Shown: positions 55,892 to 64,000 of the stretch, piece by piece
Layout: each line of letters opens with the position of its first letter
How positions within the stretch are numbered: the first letter of the stretch is position 1
Assembly (NCBI RefSeq): GCF_024586455.1
Contig: NC_065920.1
Span: forward strand, 55,931,960 to 55,995,959
Source: Bactrocera neohumeralis
Lineage: Eukaryota > Arthropoda > Insecta > Diptera > Tephritidae
Direction: 5' to 3'
Length of the DNA: 64,000 nt
Translations under genes and position numbers: made by a program
The notes under the pieces: generated by a model
What the model was told of the DNA's origin: nothing
The model's input: the letters and a program-made list of their open reading frames with translations, nothing else
Database searches by the model: none

Positions 55892-56752
55892 CAAAGGGTG
55901 TTCCAAAGTAAACAGGACTTTTTGAACCTAGAGATATTACTTGCTTTCTTTGTCGATTATTCAGTGTGAATTTCATGACATTTTATTGATTGGAAGTGAG
56001 GTTATTGCGCTTTGAGTGTCAGTATGTTTTGTGTTATTGGTGCGAAAATGAGCTTCGAACAAAGAGCCAACATTAAATTTTGTTTTAAAATTGTAAAACT
56101 TTTACCGAAACATTTCAATTGATGAAACAAGTTTATGGCGATGATTGCCTATCCCGCAGCAGACTGCACGAGTTGTTTCAATCTTTTCAAAGTGGTCGCG
56201 AGGACTTAAATGACGATCAGCCTGCGGGCCAATCAAAATCCGTGATCACTGCAAATTTCATCGAAACTGTGCGTGAATTCATCAAAAACAACCGAAATCA
56301 TCATTGAAATTAATGGAAATGGAATTAAGCATCTCCAAAACATCGACTTGTCGCATTTTGACCGAACATTTGGGCTTACGAAAAATGTGTGCACGGTTTG
56401 TTCCGCACAAATTGACTGACGACCAAAAATTGTTCAGAATCTAATATTCAAAGGACCGATTATTTGACCAAAAATCACATTTTAACCATTAACCACTCCT
56501 CGTATTCACCTGATATGGCAACGTGCGACATCTTCCTTTTCGGAAAAATGCATATGCCCATGAAAGGAAAGCGCTATGCAGACCTAGAGGCCATTCAAAA
56601 GGCTTGCACCGGCATACTGACGATCATTCCGGCCAACGAGCTAAAACACTCGTTCAACTTGCTTTTGACGAGACTATTTTGAATAAAATAAATTAATTTT
56701 GCAGAAAAAACCATTTGTATTGTTTTTTTAAGTCCTGTTTAGTTTGGAATGC
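55892..56752 (+). mobile_element. mariner element (family M2), internally deleted
   Basis: The left end caaagggtgttccaaagtaa follows TA at 55890-55891. The right end agtcctgtttagtttggaat.gc is its inverted counterpart, with the last few bases lost. It is 0.86 kb long because the catalytic middle is deleted. Confidence 0.82.
56049..56690 (+). pseudogene. mariner transposase (M2 family), deletion derivative
   Basis: N-terminal half: MSFEQRANIKFC, FQLMKQVYGDDCLSRSRLHE, FQSGREDLNDDQP, VITANFIETVREFIKN and a KLTDDQKLFRI-like end. It is then joined at about 56455 directly to DYLTKNHILTINH, YSPDMATCDIFLFGKMHMPM (third Asp) and ELKHSFNLLL. About 120 residues containing the first two catalytic residues are missing, and two frameshifts lie in the N-terminal half. 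Confidence 0.8.
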
Positions 56753-56755
56753 AAG

Positions 56756-57445
56756 AAGATGCGTTACTACATTCTAAGGCCTTTAGCTCGAAAATGTTAA
56801 GAAATAAAACTATACATTTATTCTTCGGTAGTTTTGTTGACATGAGTGCTTTTTACTGCGTTCGTAGTTGTAGTTATCTCAGATGCCAAGTCACGCACTA
56901 GGCGCAGCTCTGTAGGTGCAACGCTATCAAGCGCAGTGTTTCTCGCGCAAATAGAATACTCACATCAAATCTAATGCGACAAATTTGTAAAATGCTTCTT
57001 AGGTCTCTAGGCAAATAAAAAACTGAATTTTATTAATTCTTGAATATCACTAAAATATGTACTCTGGTTGTGGCATATACTCGCAAATTTATGCACGAAA
57101 GGAACTTTTTTAGTATTTGCTAATATATTTTTAGCTAATAAACTTTAATACAAAGTAGTTTATCTTTCAGCTTAAAAATAATATATTTTATTACAATTAG
57201 TGAACTGTTGTTAGCTTCAATATAAATAAAGTCTCATAAACCTTTCTAGTTTTCTAAACAAAATTCCATTAATTGTAATGAGAAAACGCTAGCTATTTTG
57301 TTTTTTGTTTTACTATACGGCGGATTGTGCCATGTAGTACAGCTAAATTGTTATATATTTGTTGAATTAGACATGGAAATAGGTTAGGTTGGATTATAGA
57401 GGCCAGCTTTCACGTCATATGTACATAGAGCTACTAGTCTTAAGT
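56756..57445. other. unassigned AT-rich DNA
   Basis: No supported feature. An aggttaggtt motif at about 57380 may lie in the 3' UTR of the LINE that follows. Confidence 0.45.
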
Positions 57446-57449
57446 AATG

Positions 57450-58585
57450 CGAGATGGAGTTCAGTTTAATTTGAGATGAAGACACAGACGTCAACATTTT
57501 TTTCGAACTTTAAGAGCGGCTTGATGTCTCCGTTTGGTACTTCGTCCACAGGACACCGAAGCTTCTTAATATTTTAGATGAGTTGAAGATAATGCTAGAT
57601 TAGGCAAAGGAGGTGTTCCAGCGTATCTCTCGTATCAACTTTTCTGCAGTTGGTTGTGACTTGTCAAGAGGCTAACAGCCGTCCGGCAGCCCTTTTGAGA
57701 CCGTGTGGGTAAAAAGCAAGCTTTCTTAAGGGTTACTTGCACATGATTTTAGCGATCCTGCATGTACTTAATGAATTCTTTCTTTCCCTAATCCACCTGT
57801 AGTCCTTTCCTAAATTTCATTATATATTGTCCTTAGTGATTTCCTTATTTTCTGTACTTGTTCGGTAGCCAGAAGGATGGCACTTTTGGCAATTTCATCA
57901 GCTTCTTTCGTTTTTTGAAACTGCAACCGCTTTCCGGCAGCCGCTACATCTGCTACTTTCTCTGCTTCCAAGAACTTTCTGCGATATAAGATTATTGCCT
58001 TAGTCGCTGTATGGCTATCGACGTATATTTATCCATTTTATGTTATTTCCTGCATTGTTAGCTTCCTCGTCCGCTTTCTCAACTGAAAATAGTTCTCCTG
58101 GAAGATAGTGAAGTAATCCGAAAGCTTGAAGAATCGCCTGAGATCCAGCTCTCAGCAATAGATTCCGCTTCCCACTCCATTGGATCTCCAAATTGGATCC
58201 ATCTGTGTAGATGTTGTAGATTTCGCATATATGTTGCAGGCATCTGAGCCAGTCCTATTTCTTTATTGTGACTTGGAACTTTCTCTTCCAAAGAAAGCAA
58301 ATGCAGCGTATGGTTATATAGTCAAGTTTGTCCGCCTGCTCCCAGCTTATTGAGCTATGCCCGAAGGTTCTTGTATAGAACTCATCTAATGCCGACAATC
58401 TTGCAGCTGATTTTGGCGCAGAGCTTTCTACTGCAATGTCGATTGGTGATGGATTGAGTAACCTTTCTATTGCCGCCTTGGAGGGGTTTTTAGTGCTCCC
58501 ATTATATAGAGAATAGCGAGTCGCTACCCGTTCCATCGGTTTTCTGTATGAAAGTGATCGTAAGATAACGACATCCACTCTCCAT
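57450..58585 (-). pseudogene. RNase H-bearing LINE (I/Loa-like), 3' part, decayed
   Basis: From 58580 downward: PSKAAIERLLNPSPIDIAVE (the region after the RT thumb), AARLSAL and GHSSI. Then the RNase H: IYTDGSNL near 58190-58210 (first catalytic Asp), SVEKADEEANNAGN near 58060-58085 and DSHTATKAI near 58000-58020 (third Asp). Finally DTLEHLLC near 57600-57640 is the Cys/His cluster ending such proteins. All are in different frames. The 5' truncation is near 58585. Confidence 0.72.
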
Positions 58586-58587
58586 AT

Positions 58588-58685
58588 AACGATGCTGCTA
58601 AAAACTGCAAAGGACTATAACTCATTAGCATAACTCATAACGGTACTGCTAAAAACTGTTAAAAGGGCTGTCACTCATTAACTAA
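58588..58685 (+). repeat. two-unit tandem repeat (~49 bp)
   Basis: Two imperfect units share ctgctaaaaactg, a short purine run and ct.taactcattaac-like ends. They lie just beyond the truncated end of the LINE. Confidence 0.6.
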
Positions 58686-58866
58686 ATGCAACAGAGACAT
58701 CAAATTGTACAACCGAGATGAGCTATAAGGGCTTAATAGGAGCCGATGTTAAAAGTGGATGATGGGCGTGGTACTGCCCACTTTAAAGTAAAATCACCGA
58801 TTTCGACAAAATTTGGTGCGTGATATTCTTGTAGTATAATTTTTAATTCTTATATACTTGTATATA

Positions 58867-59565
58867 CAGGGTGGCGCAAAAGCAATCCTCCCAGCAGAAG
58901 ATGCTATATATTTTGCAATGTGCAGTAAACACATGCAAAATACGTACACGTAATTAAACAATGGTACGCTACACTGCTCCAGAACGCGGGTTATTGGTGA
59001 CTATTTATTTGACCAATAATCGGTCGGTGACTTTGGCACAACGTGAGCTTCGTTGCAGATTTCCAGGCCATTACACCCGCTCAAAGTCACTGTATGGTGG
59101 TGTGCTGTTTTCGCTAGAGGAGTCATCGGACCTGTTTTTCTTCGAAGACGTCGCGGGCCAAACGGTTAATGTGAGTGATGAGCACTACAGAGCAATGATG
59201 AACGAGTTCTTTTTGCTGCAACTTGATGAATTGGGATTGGAAAACACGTGGTTCCAACAGGACGGTGCAACGGCGCACACTGCACGTGCGTGCCACAACC
59301 GTATGCTGAAGGATGCATTTACCGAGCGCCTAATCTCCCGTTTTGCCGGTTTGCACTGGCCGGCAAGATCGCCTGATTTGACCGTTCCAAACTTCTTTTT
59401 GTGGGGCTTTTTGAAGTCGCGGGCTTACGCCAACAACCCTTCGACTCCTGCAGCTCTTAAATACAATATCCGTCAAGAATGTGAGGACCTATCGCCGGAA
59501 GTTCTGGCCAAAATGATGGAAAATGCCATAAAAAGGGCTCAAATGACAATCAACTCTTGCGCACC
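58867..59565 (+). mobile_element. mariner-like element, 3'-truncated
   Basis: Left terminus cagggtggcgcaaaagcaat at 58867 follows TA (58865-58866). The coding region ends abruptly near 59565, where the conserved tail is replaced by a G-rich run. No right terminal repeat is visible before 60000. Confidence 0.8.
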
Positions 59566-59731
59566 TGGTGGGGGTAGGGGGAGGTTGAAAGCCCAGATAG
59601 TCCTCCAGATAATCCACTTGGTCCTATCCCCCCCGCCCCATAATCTCTTAGTTGGAATGAAAAAACGCAAGTTAAAAAGCAAATTGAATTTTTTTATTTT
59701 TTCAATCCTTTCAATCCTAGTAAGTCATTGA
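58961..59731 (+). pseudogene. mariner-like transposase with internal deletion and foreign tail
   Basis: The open frame is 256 codons. N-terminal MVRYTAPERGLLVTIYL and RSVTLAQRELRCRFPG (HTH region) are followed at about residue 42 by a deletion that fuses to YGGVLFSLEESSDLFFFED. The core then reads WFQQDGATAHTARACHNRML (second Asp) and WPARSPDLTVPNFFLWGFLK, where the usual D in LTPxDFF is Asn. After NAIKRAQMTINS (about residue 200) the frame runs on into unrelated sequence (GGGRGRLKAQ onward), which is not transposase. Confidence 0.82.
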
Positions 59732-59739
59732 CGTCTTTA

Positions 59740-60005
59740 ATTAACGTACTAACCTGCGGCCACCTGGTTTATAAAGTCTCCGCCATCCAAAGCACCCTGT
59801 TTAGGCGCTAACAACCGCCAAAAGGTATTATCAAAAGCTCTAAAGTAATTTTTGGGCGATTGCCACGTACCTAAAGGTAGTAGGCGAAAGACATGGAGGT
59901 TCTCTAACCGGTCCAATTTGTTTGATTTACCTAGCTCATATACTTTGGCCGCTAGATGTCGCAAAAGGTTGCCTTCATATGATTGGTGATTGTATGTGAG
60001 ATACC
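59740..60005 (-). other. unidentified open coding-like segment beside piggyBac
   Basis: The minus strand is open from the piggyBac junction down to the VAAG codon run near 59750. It contains YLTYNHQSYEGNLLRHLA, KVYELGKSNKLDRL, VFRLLPLGTWQSPKNYFR and DGGDFINQVA. Composition and lack of stops look like real coding DNA. A possible donor, gcag/gttagt, follows at about 59750. The frame can be continued across the piggyBac into 61632-61670 (QNVPWVSL). I do not recognise the family. It could be a host exon, a pseudogene or part of another transposon. Confidence 0.45.
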
Positions 60006-60099
60006 TTAACCCTTTCAGGACCGCACTTAAACCAACTACCAGAAATATTTTTTTTATTGATTTTCTGAATTAAATGGCTCAATTAACTGCCATGAAAAG

Positions 60100-61170
60100 T
60101 TTTAGCTCTCTAGCGTGACTGGTTTATTATCCAGCCAACGCACTGCAGCAATGCCTAGATTAGCTTCATACTTTATTTCATAGAAATGAACCAATTATCA
60201 AAATACAGTTTGTAATTTTTAAACTTTGGTCCTGCGGATGTTAATTATAACACAATGTCCGATGATATGCCGAGTTCATATGAAGGACAAGCTCCATCAC
60301 CAACGTATAGCGCAAAGTCATAAATAATTCGTAACGAGCCCGCCCGCGTGAACATTTTCAGTCCCCATTTGTGGGGCTTAGCAGGGTTGTACTGCTTGAA
60401 GGATGATCTTCCTAAAATATGCAATTAACGTGATAACCGAAAGCTTTTATTTATTGCATTTGCATACCTCTGAACTTACCTTTATATGCTATGACCTGCT
60501 CATCAATGCTTTGGTGTTCCTCTTGAGGTAGATTGTTGAATTTTTCTTTGAGCAATGATAATAGTGGAGGAATTTTGTATAATTTGTCATAATTACTATC
60601 GCTTTTAGGTGATTGTTTCGACTTATCAGAAAAATGGATACATTTCTTTATTTTCTCAAATTTATTTCTCGGCATCGAATCTGTTATTGCTGTTAATTTG
60701 AATTCTTGCGACCATGCCATTCTAAAAACCGGCAACTGGACTACGCCCAAGTATAACAAAACTCCAAGAAATCGACCAATGTCATCATTTGAGCAATGAT
60801 GTTCACTGCCGGACTCTTGGAGGGATATTGGTATGTTCGAAAATCAATTTGGTTAAAGCATCACCAAAAGAGTTGTTGAAATATTGAATCGTATTTACTA
60901 CGTTAATGTTTTCTTCTGACTCTTTCAAAGTGACGTCTTGATAGCGATTGGTCTTTTTCTCCATTTCAATTAAGAACCATCAACTTTTTCAATAATAAAG
61001 TCATCCATATTTTCCGATCTTTTAGAAATTTCTTGGTTGGCAGTACTTTTTAGTATATCGATTTCTAATTCTTCACCATTTTCTAAAAGCTCTTTCAAAT
61101 CTTTCTCCAAAAACTCATCATCGTCTTTATCACACTCTTCGTCAGAAGATTTGTCCCAGTCTATCTTCAA
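60100..61170 (-). pseudogene. piggyBac transposase with an intron, broken
   Basis: Starts near 61170 with an acidic N-terminus (DEECDKDDDEFLEKDLKEL). The core has NVVNTIQYFNNSFGDALTKL and, after a 1-base shift near 60832, DDIGRFLGVLLYLGVVQLP, DSMPRNKFEKIKKCIHFSD and SIDEQVIAYKG (catalytic Asp in the D-E-Q motif). A 68-bp intron interrupts it. The gene continues with RSSFKQYNPAKPHKWGLKMF and YDFALYVGD, then has an in-frame TAA near 60245. It goes on with NYKLYFDNWF (catalytic Asp) and, after a deletion near 60180, VRWLDNKPVTL. The zinc finger is missing. Confidence 0.85.
60412..60479 (-). other. 68-bp GT-AG intron in piggyBac transposase
   Basis: On the minus strand the sequence aaag/gtaagttcag at 60480/60479 opens the intron and gcatattttag/gaagatc at 60412/60411 closes it. 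Removing it joins codons AYKG and RSSFKQY, the order expected in piggyBac transposases, with phase maintained. A tttcggttatc/ttaattgc stretch could supply the branch point. The size is typical of short fly introns. Confidence 0.75.
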
Positions 61171-61699
61171 AATTCGCAGTATGTCTTCATTACACAGCCC
61201 TTTCGTGCTTTACTTATTTTAATATTTCGATGACCTAAACGCCCAAAGTTGCTTATAAGCAACTTGCACAAGCAAAAAAATCTAGCGGTACAATAGAAAA
61301 ATATTTTCTAATTTTTTTACTTGTATTTGTTTCTTTCACCATTTGTTCGTAAAACTGTGTAAATATTTTTTTTTCAAATTTATATTTTAAGTATTTTAAT
61401 TATTTTTTTATAATATGCTTCAAAACTTTCGCACGACCGCTCAACTTCGCTTCGAATAATAAGTCATAACATGATTGATCATGACACAACCGTTATGTTC
61501 ATGTTATTTTGGAACGAATTCAAATTGATCAATAATATGTGTATTTTAAAGAGAAATTTGTGTATTTGACTTTTTAAACGATGTCAAACTTAGAAGTTGC
61601 TTATGAGCAACTTTGCGGCTGAAAGGGTTAATGAAACCCAAGGAACATTTTGTAAATATAGATATGTGGCAAATTAGTAATATTTGTTACTGACAAAAA

Positions 61700-61831
61700 C
61701 AGATAAAATCGGGTCAATACCTCCCAACTCCCACGTTTCCCTGAAGAATTTTTTTGGATTTTGATTCTTGCAATTTGCAAGAGTAAATATAAAATATTCG
61801 GTTACACCCGAACTCAGTCCTTCCTTACTTG
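61700..61831 (-). repeat. outer-end fragment of the A inverted repeat family
   Basis: It ends with gttacacccgaactcagtccttcc then ttacttg at 61831, matching the terminus at 24541. Upstream similarity fades within ~70 bp. Confidence 0.6.
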
Positions 61832-62530
61832 TTTTGTATACATTTGTGGTCCTTTTTGTATTTGTTGTTACAAACTCTTCGTTCTAGAAGTGATGCGTGA
61901 GGATTCGTCAGTTGGTTGACTAGCGCCTAACTTTGCCTTGTCACACCACCAATTGAAAATATTTATTTGACTGAATGGTGCTGATTGAATTTTGATTAAA
62001 TTATGTCGTGGGGTATATTAATATTACAATTGTGAGAAAATAATTTCAAGGAGTTTAGAAGTTTCCCTATGAATTGTATAAATAGCTTGGCAGTTATTAG
62101 AAATAGAAAAAATATGGCATTAGTAACGTGGTACTGGCGAGGTAACAGAATTAATATTTTATTATTATACGGAATTCCCTTAAATTTGAATATAATTCGC
62201 GATGCTTATGAAATTTGCCATAACATTATAACACATATAAAAATATAAATGCAGATGTACTATTTCGCTTATTTATAGAGAACTTATAGCACAATATTTC
62301 ACTTCACATTATTCTTAATTTTTTTACAAGCCTATGAAAATGACCAGATATATTTCCAGGTACATTAATGTTAGTTATATATGGAAACCGACAAGAGAAA
62401 ATTTTAAATTAATCAAAGAGTGAACGTAAGCAAATAATTACCAACTACTGTATTTCTTTCCAAAACTGTAAATGAAACGTTTAAGTGAATACCATCAAGC
62501 ATTTACTAATTACAGCTAATACTTTTACTT
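61832..62530. other. unassigned AT-rich DNA
   Basis: No supported gene or repeat. Confidence 0.45.
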
Positions 62531-62543
62531 CCACTTCTCTTCA

Positions 62544-63074
62544 TTATTTATCAGGACCAAGGCATTTAAATGAATGCAAAGGAAAATGGTTCACGTCTTT
62601 GCTACCNNNNNNNNNNNNNNNNNNNNNNNNNNNNNNNNNNNNNNNNNNNNNNNNNNNNNNNNNNNNNNNNNNNNNNNNNNNNNNNNNNNNNNNNNNNNNN
62701 NNNNNNTAACAGCGCCAATGTTGAAAAAGACATTTCGTTTTTATAAACTTTTCTGCTACTTGCTTATTTTTCACTAGCAGTAATAGGCTGCCGTCGCGTA
62801 ATTCACTAATTTTGTTTATATCTTTGCTCACGGTAAGTAAGGCATTGTAAACACGAAAACAAGAAACCTTCGAAAGGGGTGTAGAATTCTCGTCGGATTT
62901 ATTCACAATATACTTTGGATCATCACTTTTTATTGGCGGTAAGTCAGGAAAAGCATCTTGCAGTTTTTGATACGATTTTTTACGTTTTGGTTGGGGACCT
63001 TGGGCCAGCGCAGCAAACCTGTTGTCCCCGAACTGGAAACCCGCCGGGGGCATAGTGGAAAAGTTATAATACAC
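62544..63074 (-). pseudogene. LINE ORF1 (gag-like) fragment across an assembly gap
   Basis: From 63074: an N-terminal region with NRFAALAQGPQPKRKKSYQK, a KYIVNKSDENSTPLSKVSCF block, VYNALLTVSKDINKI and LRDGSLLLLVKNKQVAEKF. These are typical of the RNA-binding ORF1 proteins of jockey-like LINEs (before the CCHC knuckles). The frame then enters 100 N at 62706. About 20 codons after the gap (KDVNHFPLHSFKCLGPDK) may or may not be contiguous with it. No ORF2 sequence follows. Confidence 0.65.
62607..62706. other. assembly gap (100 N)
   Basis: A 100-N run inside the LINE ORF1, so the sequence on its two sides should not be assumed to be adjacent. Confidence 0.98.
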
Positions 63075-63261
63075 TGATATAAGTATTGGATTATATTTCT
63101 CACTTAAAATAAGTATTAATCGCGTTACTTAAGTAAGCAGATCGTAGTGCAAAAAAAAAAGAACACCAAAAGAGCTATATTAATAGCTATAAACTCAGAG
63201 AAAGACGCTAACACAACTGCTCAGTACGAGGTTTAGTCGGTGACTGTGAATGCGAAATTTA

Positions 63262-63690
63262 AACTTATTTTATCTTCGACAATTGTTAAGACCTGTACCG
63301 CAGTGAAACATGACATGAAGAAATAGCAAACTATAGTTAACACACTTACAGAATTTGACACAAATCCGTAAACAAACATAATCGCCACGTGCAGTAAAGA
63401 TATACTATATATAGGGCGGGAGAATTCACAACATTCATAGCAATCTGTCGGTTTGAACATACAATCAAATTCTTCCTAGAAACATTTTGACGATAATGGT
63501 GAAATATTCTTAAGATAAATATTTATATATTTTGCTCTGGAGCTGAAACTTACCACAACATCAAAAATCGATGTCATTTGCTAATGAGAGACAAATAAAT
63601 ATATATTTTTACTACTTGCGATGATATCAATTAACTTTACCCACACTTTGTTTATTTTCTCCACTTAGATTTTTTCCGTAAAAAGCACCC
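63262..63690 (+). repeat. repeated LINE-flanking segment, copy 2
   Basis: 63272-63395 is almost identical to 49674-49800. Relative to copy 1 it has about 165 bp more, between gataaatat and atatatatttttactact. A tatactatatataggg stretch at 63408 could be a TATA-type promoter element, but this is only a resemblance. It leads into the RTE endonuclease. Confidence 0.75.
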
Positions 63691-64000
63691 ACAATGAAAG
63701 TAACAAAACCTGTTGGGATGAGAGACCCCTCTTTTGATGACGACCACTGCAAACATATTAAGGATTACGATTTAAGGCGATGCACTTGGAATGTCCGGCC
63801 TTTAATTGGCCGCTGCCCAACTGGTTGATGTCCTCATATGAAGACGGCTGACTTCACCGCCTTCAAGAAGTGCGATGGACAGGACAAGAACTGCCACGAG
63901 TACATCCTTGTTTCACTGCTACAGTGACCATATAAAGGCGCTCAAGTTCGGTGTGGGATTCGTGGTGAGAGAGAGACTCCGTCGCCGAGTACTATCATTC
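63690..64000 (+). mobile_element. RTE LINE 5' fragment running off the window end
   Basis: Leader ggatgagagacccctcttttg, then DYDLRRCTWNVRPLIG, a frameshifted middle and RERLRRRVLSF at the window edge. It shares the tgatgacgaccactgcaaac insertion with 49910-49935, so it belongs to that subfamily. Frames are already broken at the start, so it is unlikely to be intact beyond the window. Confidence 0.8.

Larger units (their letters stand above)
60010..61627 (-). mobile_element. piggyBac element with TTAA duplication
   Basis: The ends are ccctttcag at 60010-60018 and its complement at 61619-61627, flanked by TTAA at 60006-60009 and 61628-61631, the canonical piggyBac duplication. It is 1618 bp long. 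An imperfect palindrome (gttgcttataagcaac and variants) occurs near the right end, at about 61250 and 61600, and may be a subterminal binding site. The transposase gene is on the minus strand. Confidence 0.92.

Noticed and set aside
62485..62777. Frames spanning the N run at 62607-62706
   Set aside because: Their middle is unknown sequence; only the minus-strand LINE ORF1 has independent motif support.
63408..63425. tatactatatataggg as a confident promoter
   Set aside because: TATA-like strings are very common in this AT-rich DNA and no initiator or downstream element could be confirmed.
1..64000. Search for tRNA or rRNA genes, CRISPR arrays, bacterial-type operons and LTR retrotransposons
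   Set aside because: No tRNA B-box pairs, direct-repeat arrays, protease-integrase motifs or LTR pairs were noticed when reading both strands. A covariance-model or LTR search would be the decisive test.

Overview
This window looks like repeat-rich intergenic or intronic DNA from a brachyceran fly, probably a tephritid fruit fly. That is an inference from its AT-rich composition, a very high load of mariner/Tc1, piggyBac, pogo and non-LTR (RTE, R1, jockey, RNase H-bearing) elements, and GT-AG introns of Drosophila size inside transposase genes. I see no complete host gene, no tRNA or rRNA gene, no LTR retroelement and no CRISPR array. Almost everything recognisable is a transposon, usually broken by frameshifts, stops or deletions. 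Two 100-N assembly gaps lie at 54-153 and 62607-62706.

Layout. 1-10 kb: two diverged copies of one ~1.1-kb segment (about 600-3000 and 6740-9880). The first is interrupted by a 5'-truncated R1-like LINE with a 12-bp target duplication. The second is interrupted by a piggyBac element flanked by CTAT instead of TTAA. Mariner relics lie between. 10-19 kb: mariner relics, a LINE RNase H relic and copies of a repeat carrying a gtctgtcc motif. 19.7-25.7 kb: a long inverted repeat family surrounds an antisense RTE LINE and a palindromic MITE, followed by a mariner-like element rebuilt as a foldback with ~347-bp arms. 26-34 kb: a 31-bp perfect-TIR MITE, a mariner relic, the most complete RTE LINE (about 27.9-31.1 kb), and a pogo element with a pipsqueak-type N-terminus and a zinc-finger C-terminus.

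34-48 kb: mariner copies, a three-unit tandem array, a mariner carrying a nested jockey-type LINE with a 12-bp target duplication, a 350-bp mariner MITE, a Tc1 relic, and a mariner inserted in an RTE relic. 48-64 kb: RTE endonuclease fragments in a repeated ~0.7-kb segment (49660-50360 and 63262 to the window end), more mariner relics, an RNase H LINE, a piggyBac relic with a 68-bp spliceosomal-type intron that lies inside an open coding-like segment, and a LINE ORF1 broken by an assembly gap.

The elements do not form a pathway. Their order records successive insertions. The best leads are the piggyBac with a non-TTAA duplication, the intron-bearing piggyBac and the open frame it interrupts, the foldback mariner, and the long inverted repeat family.
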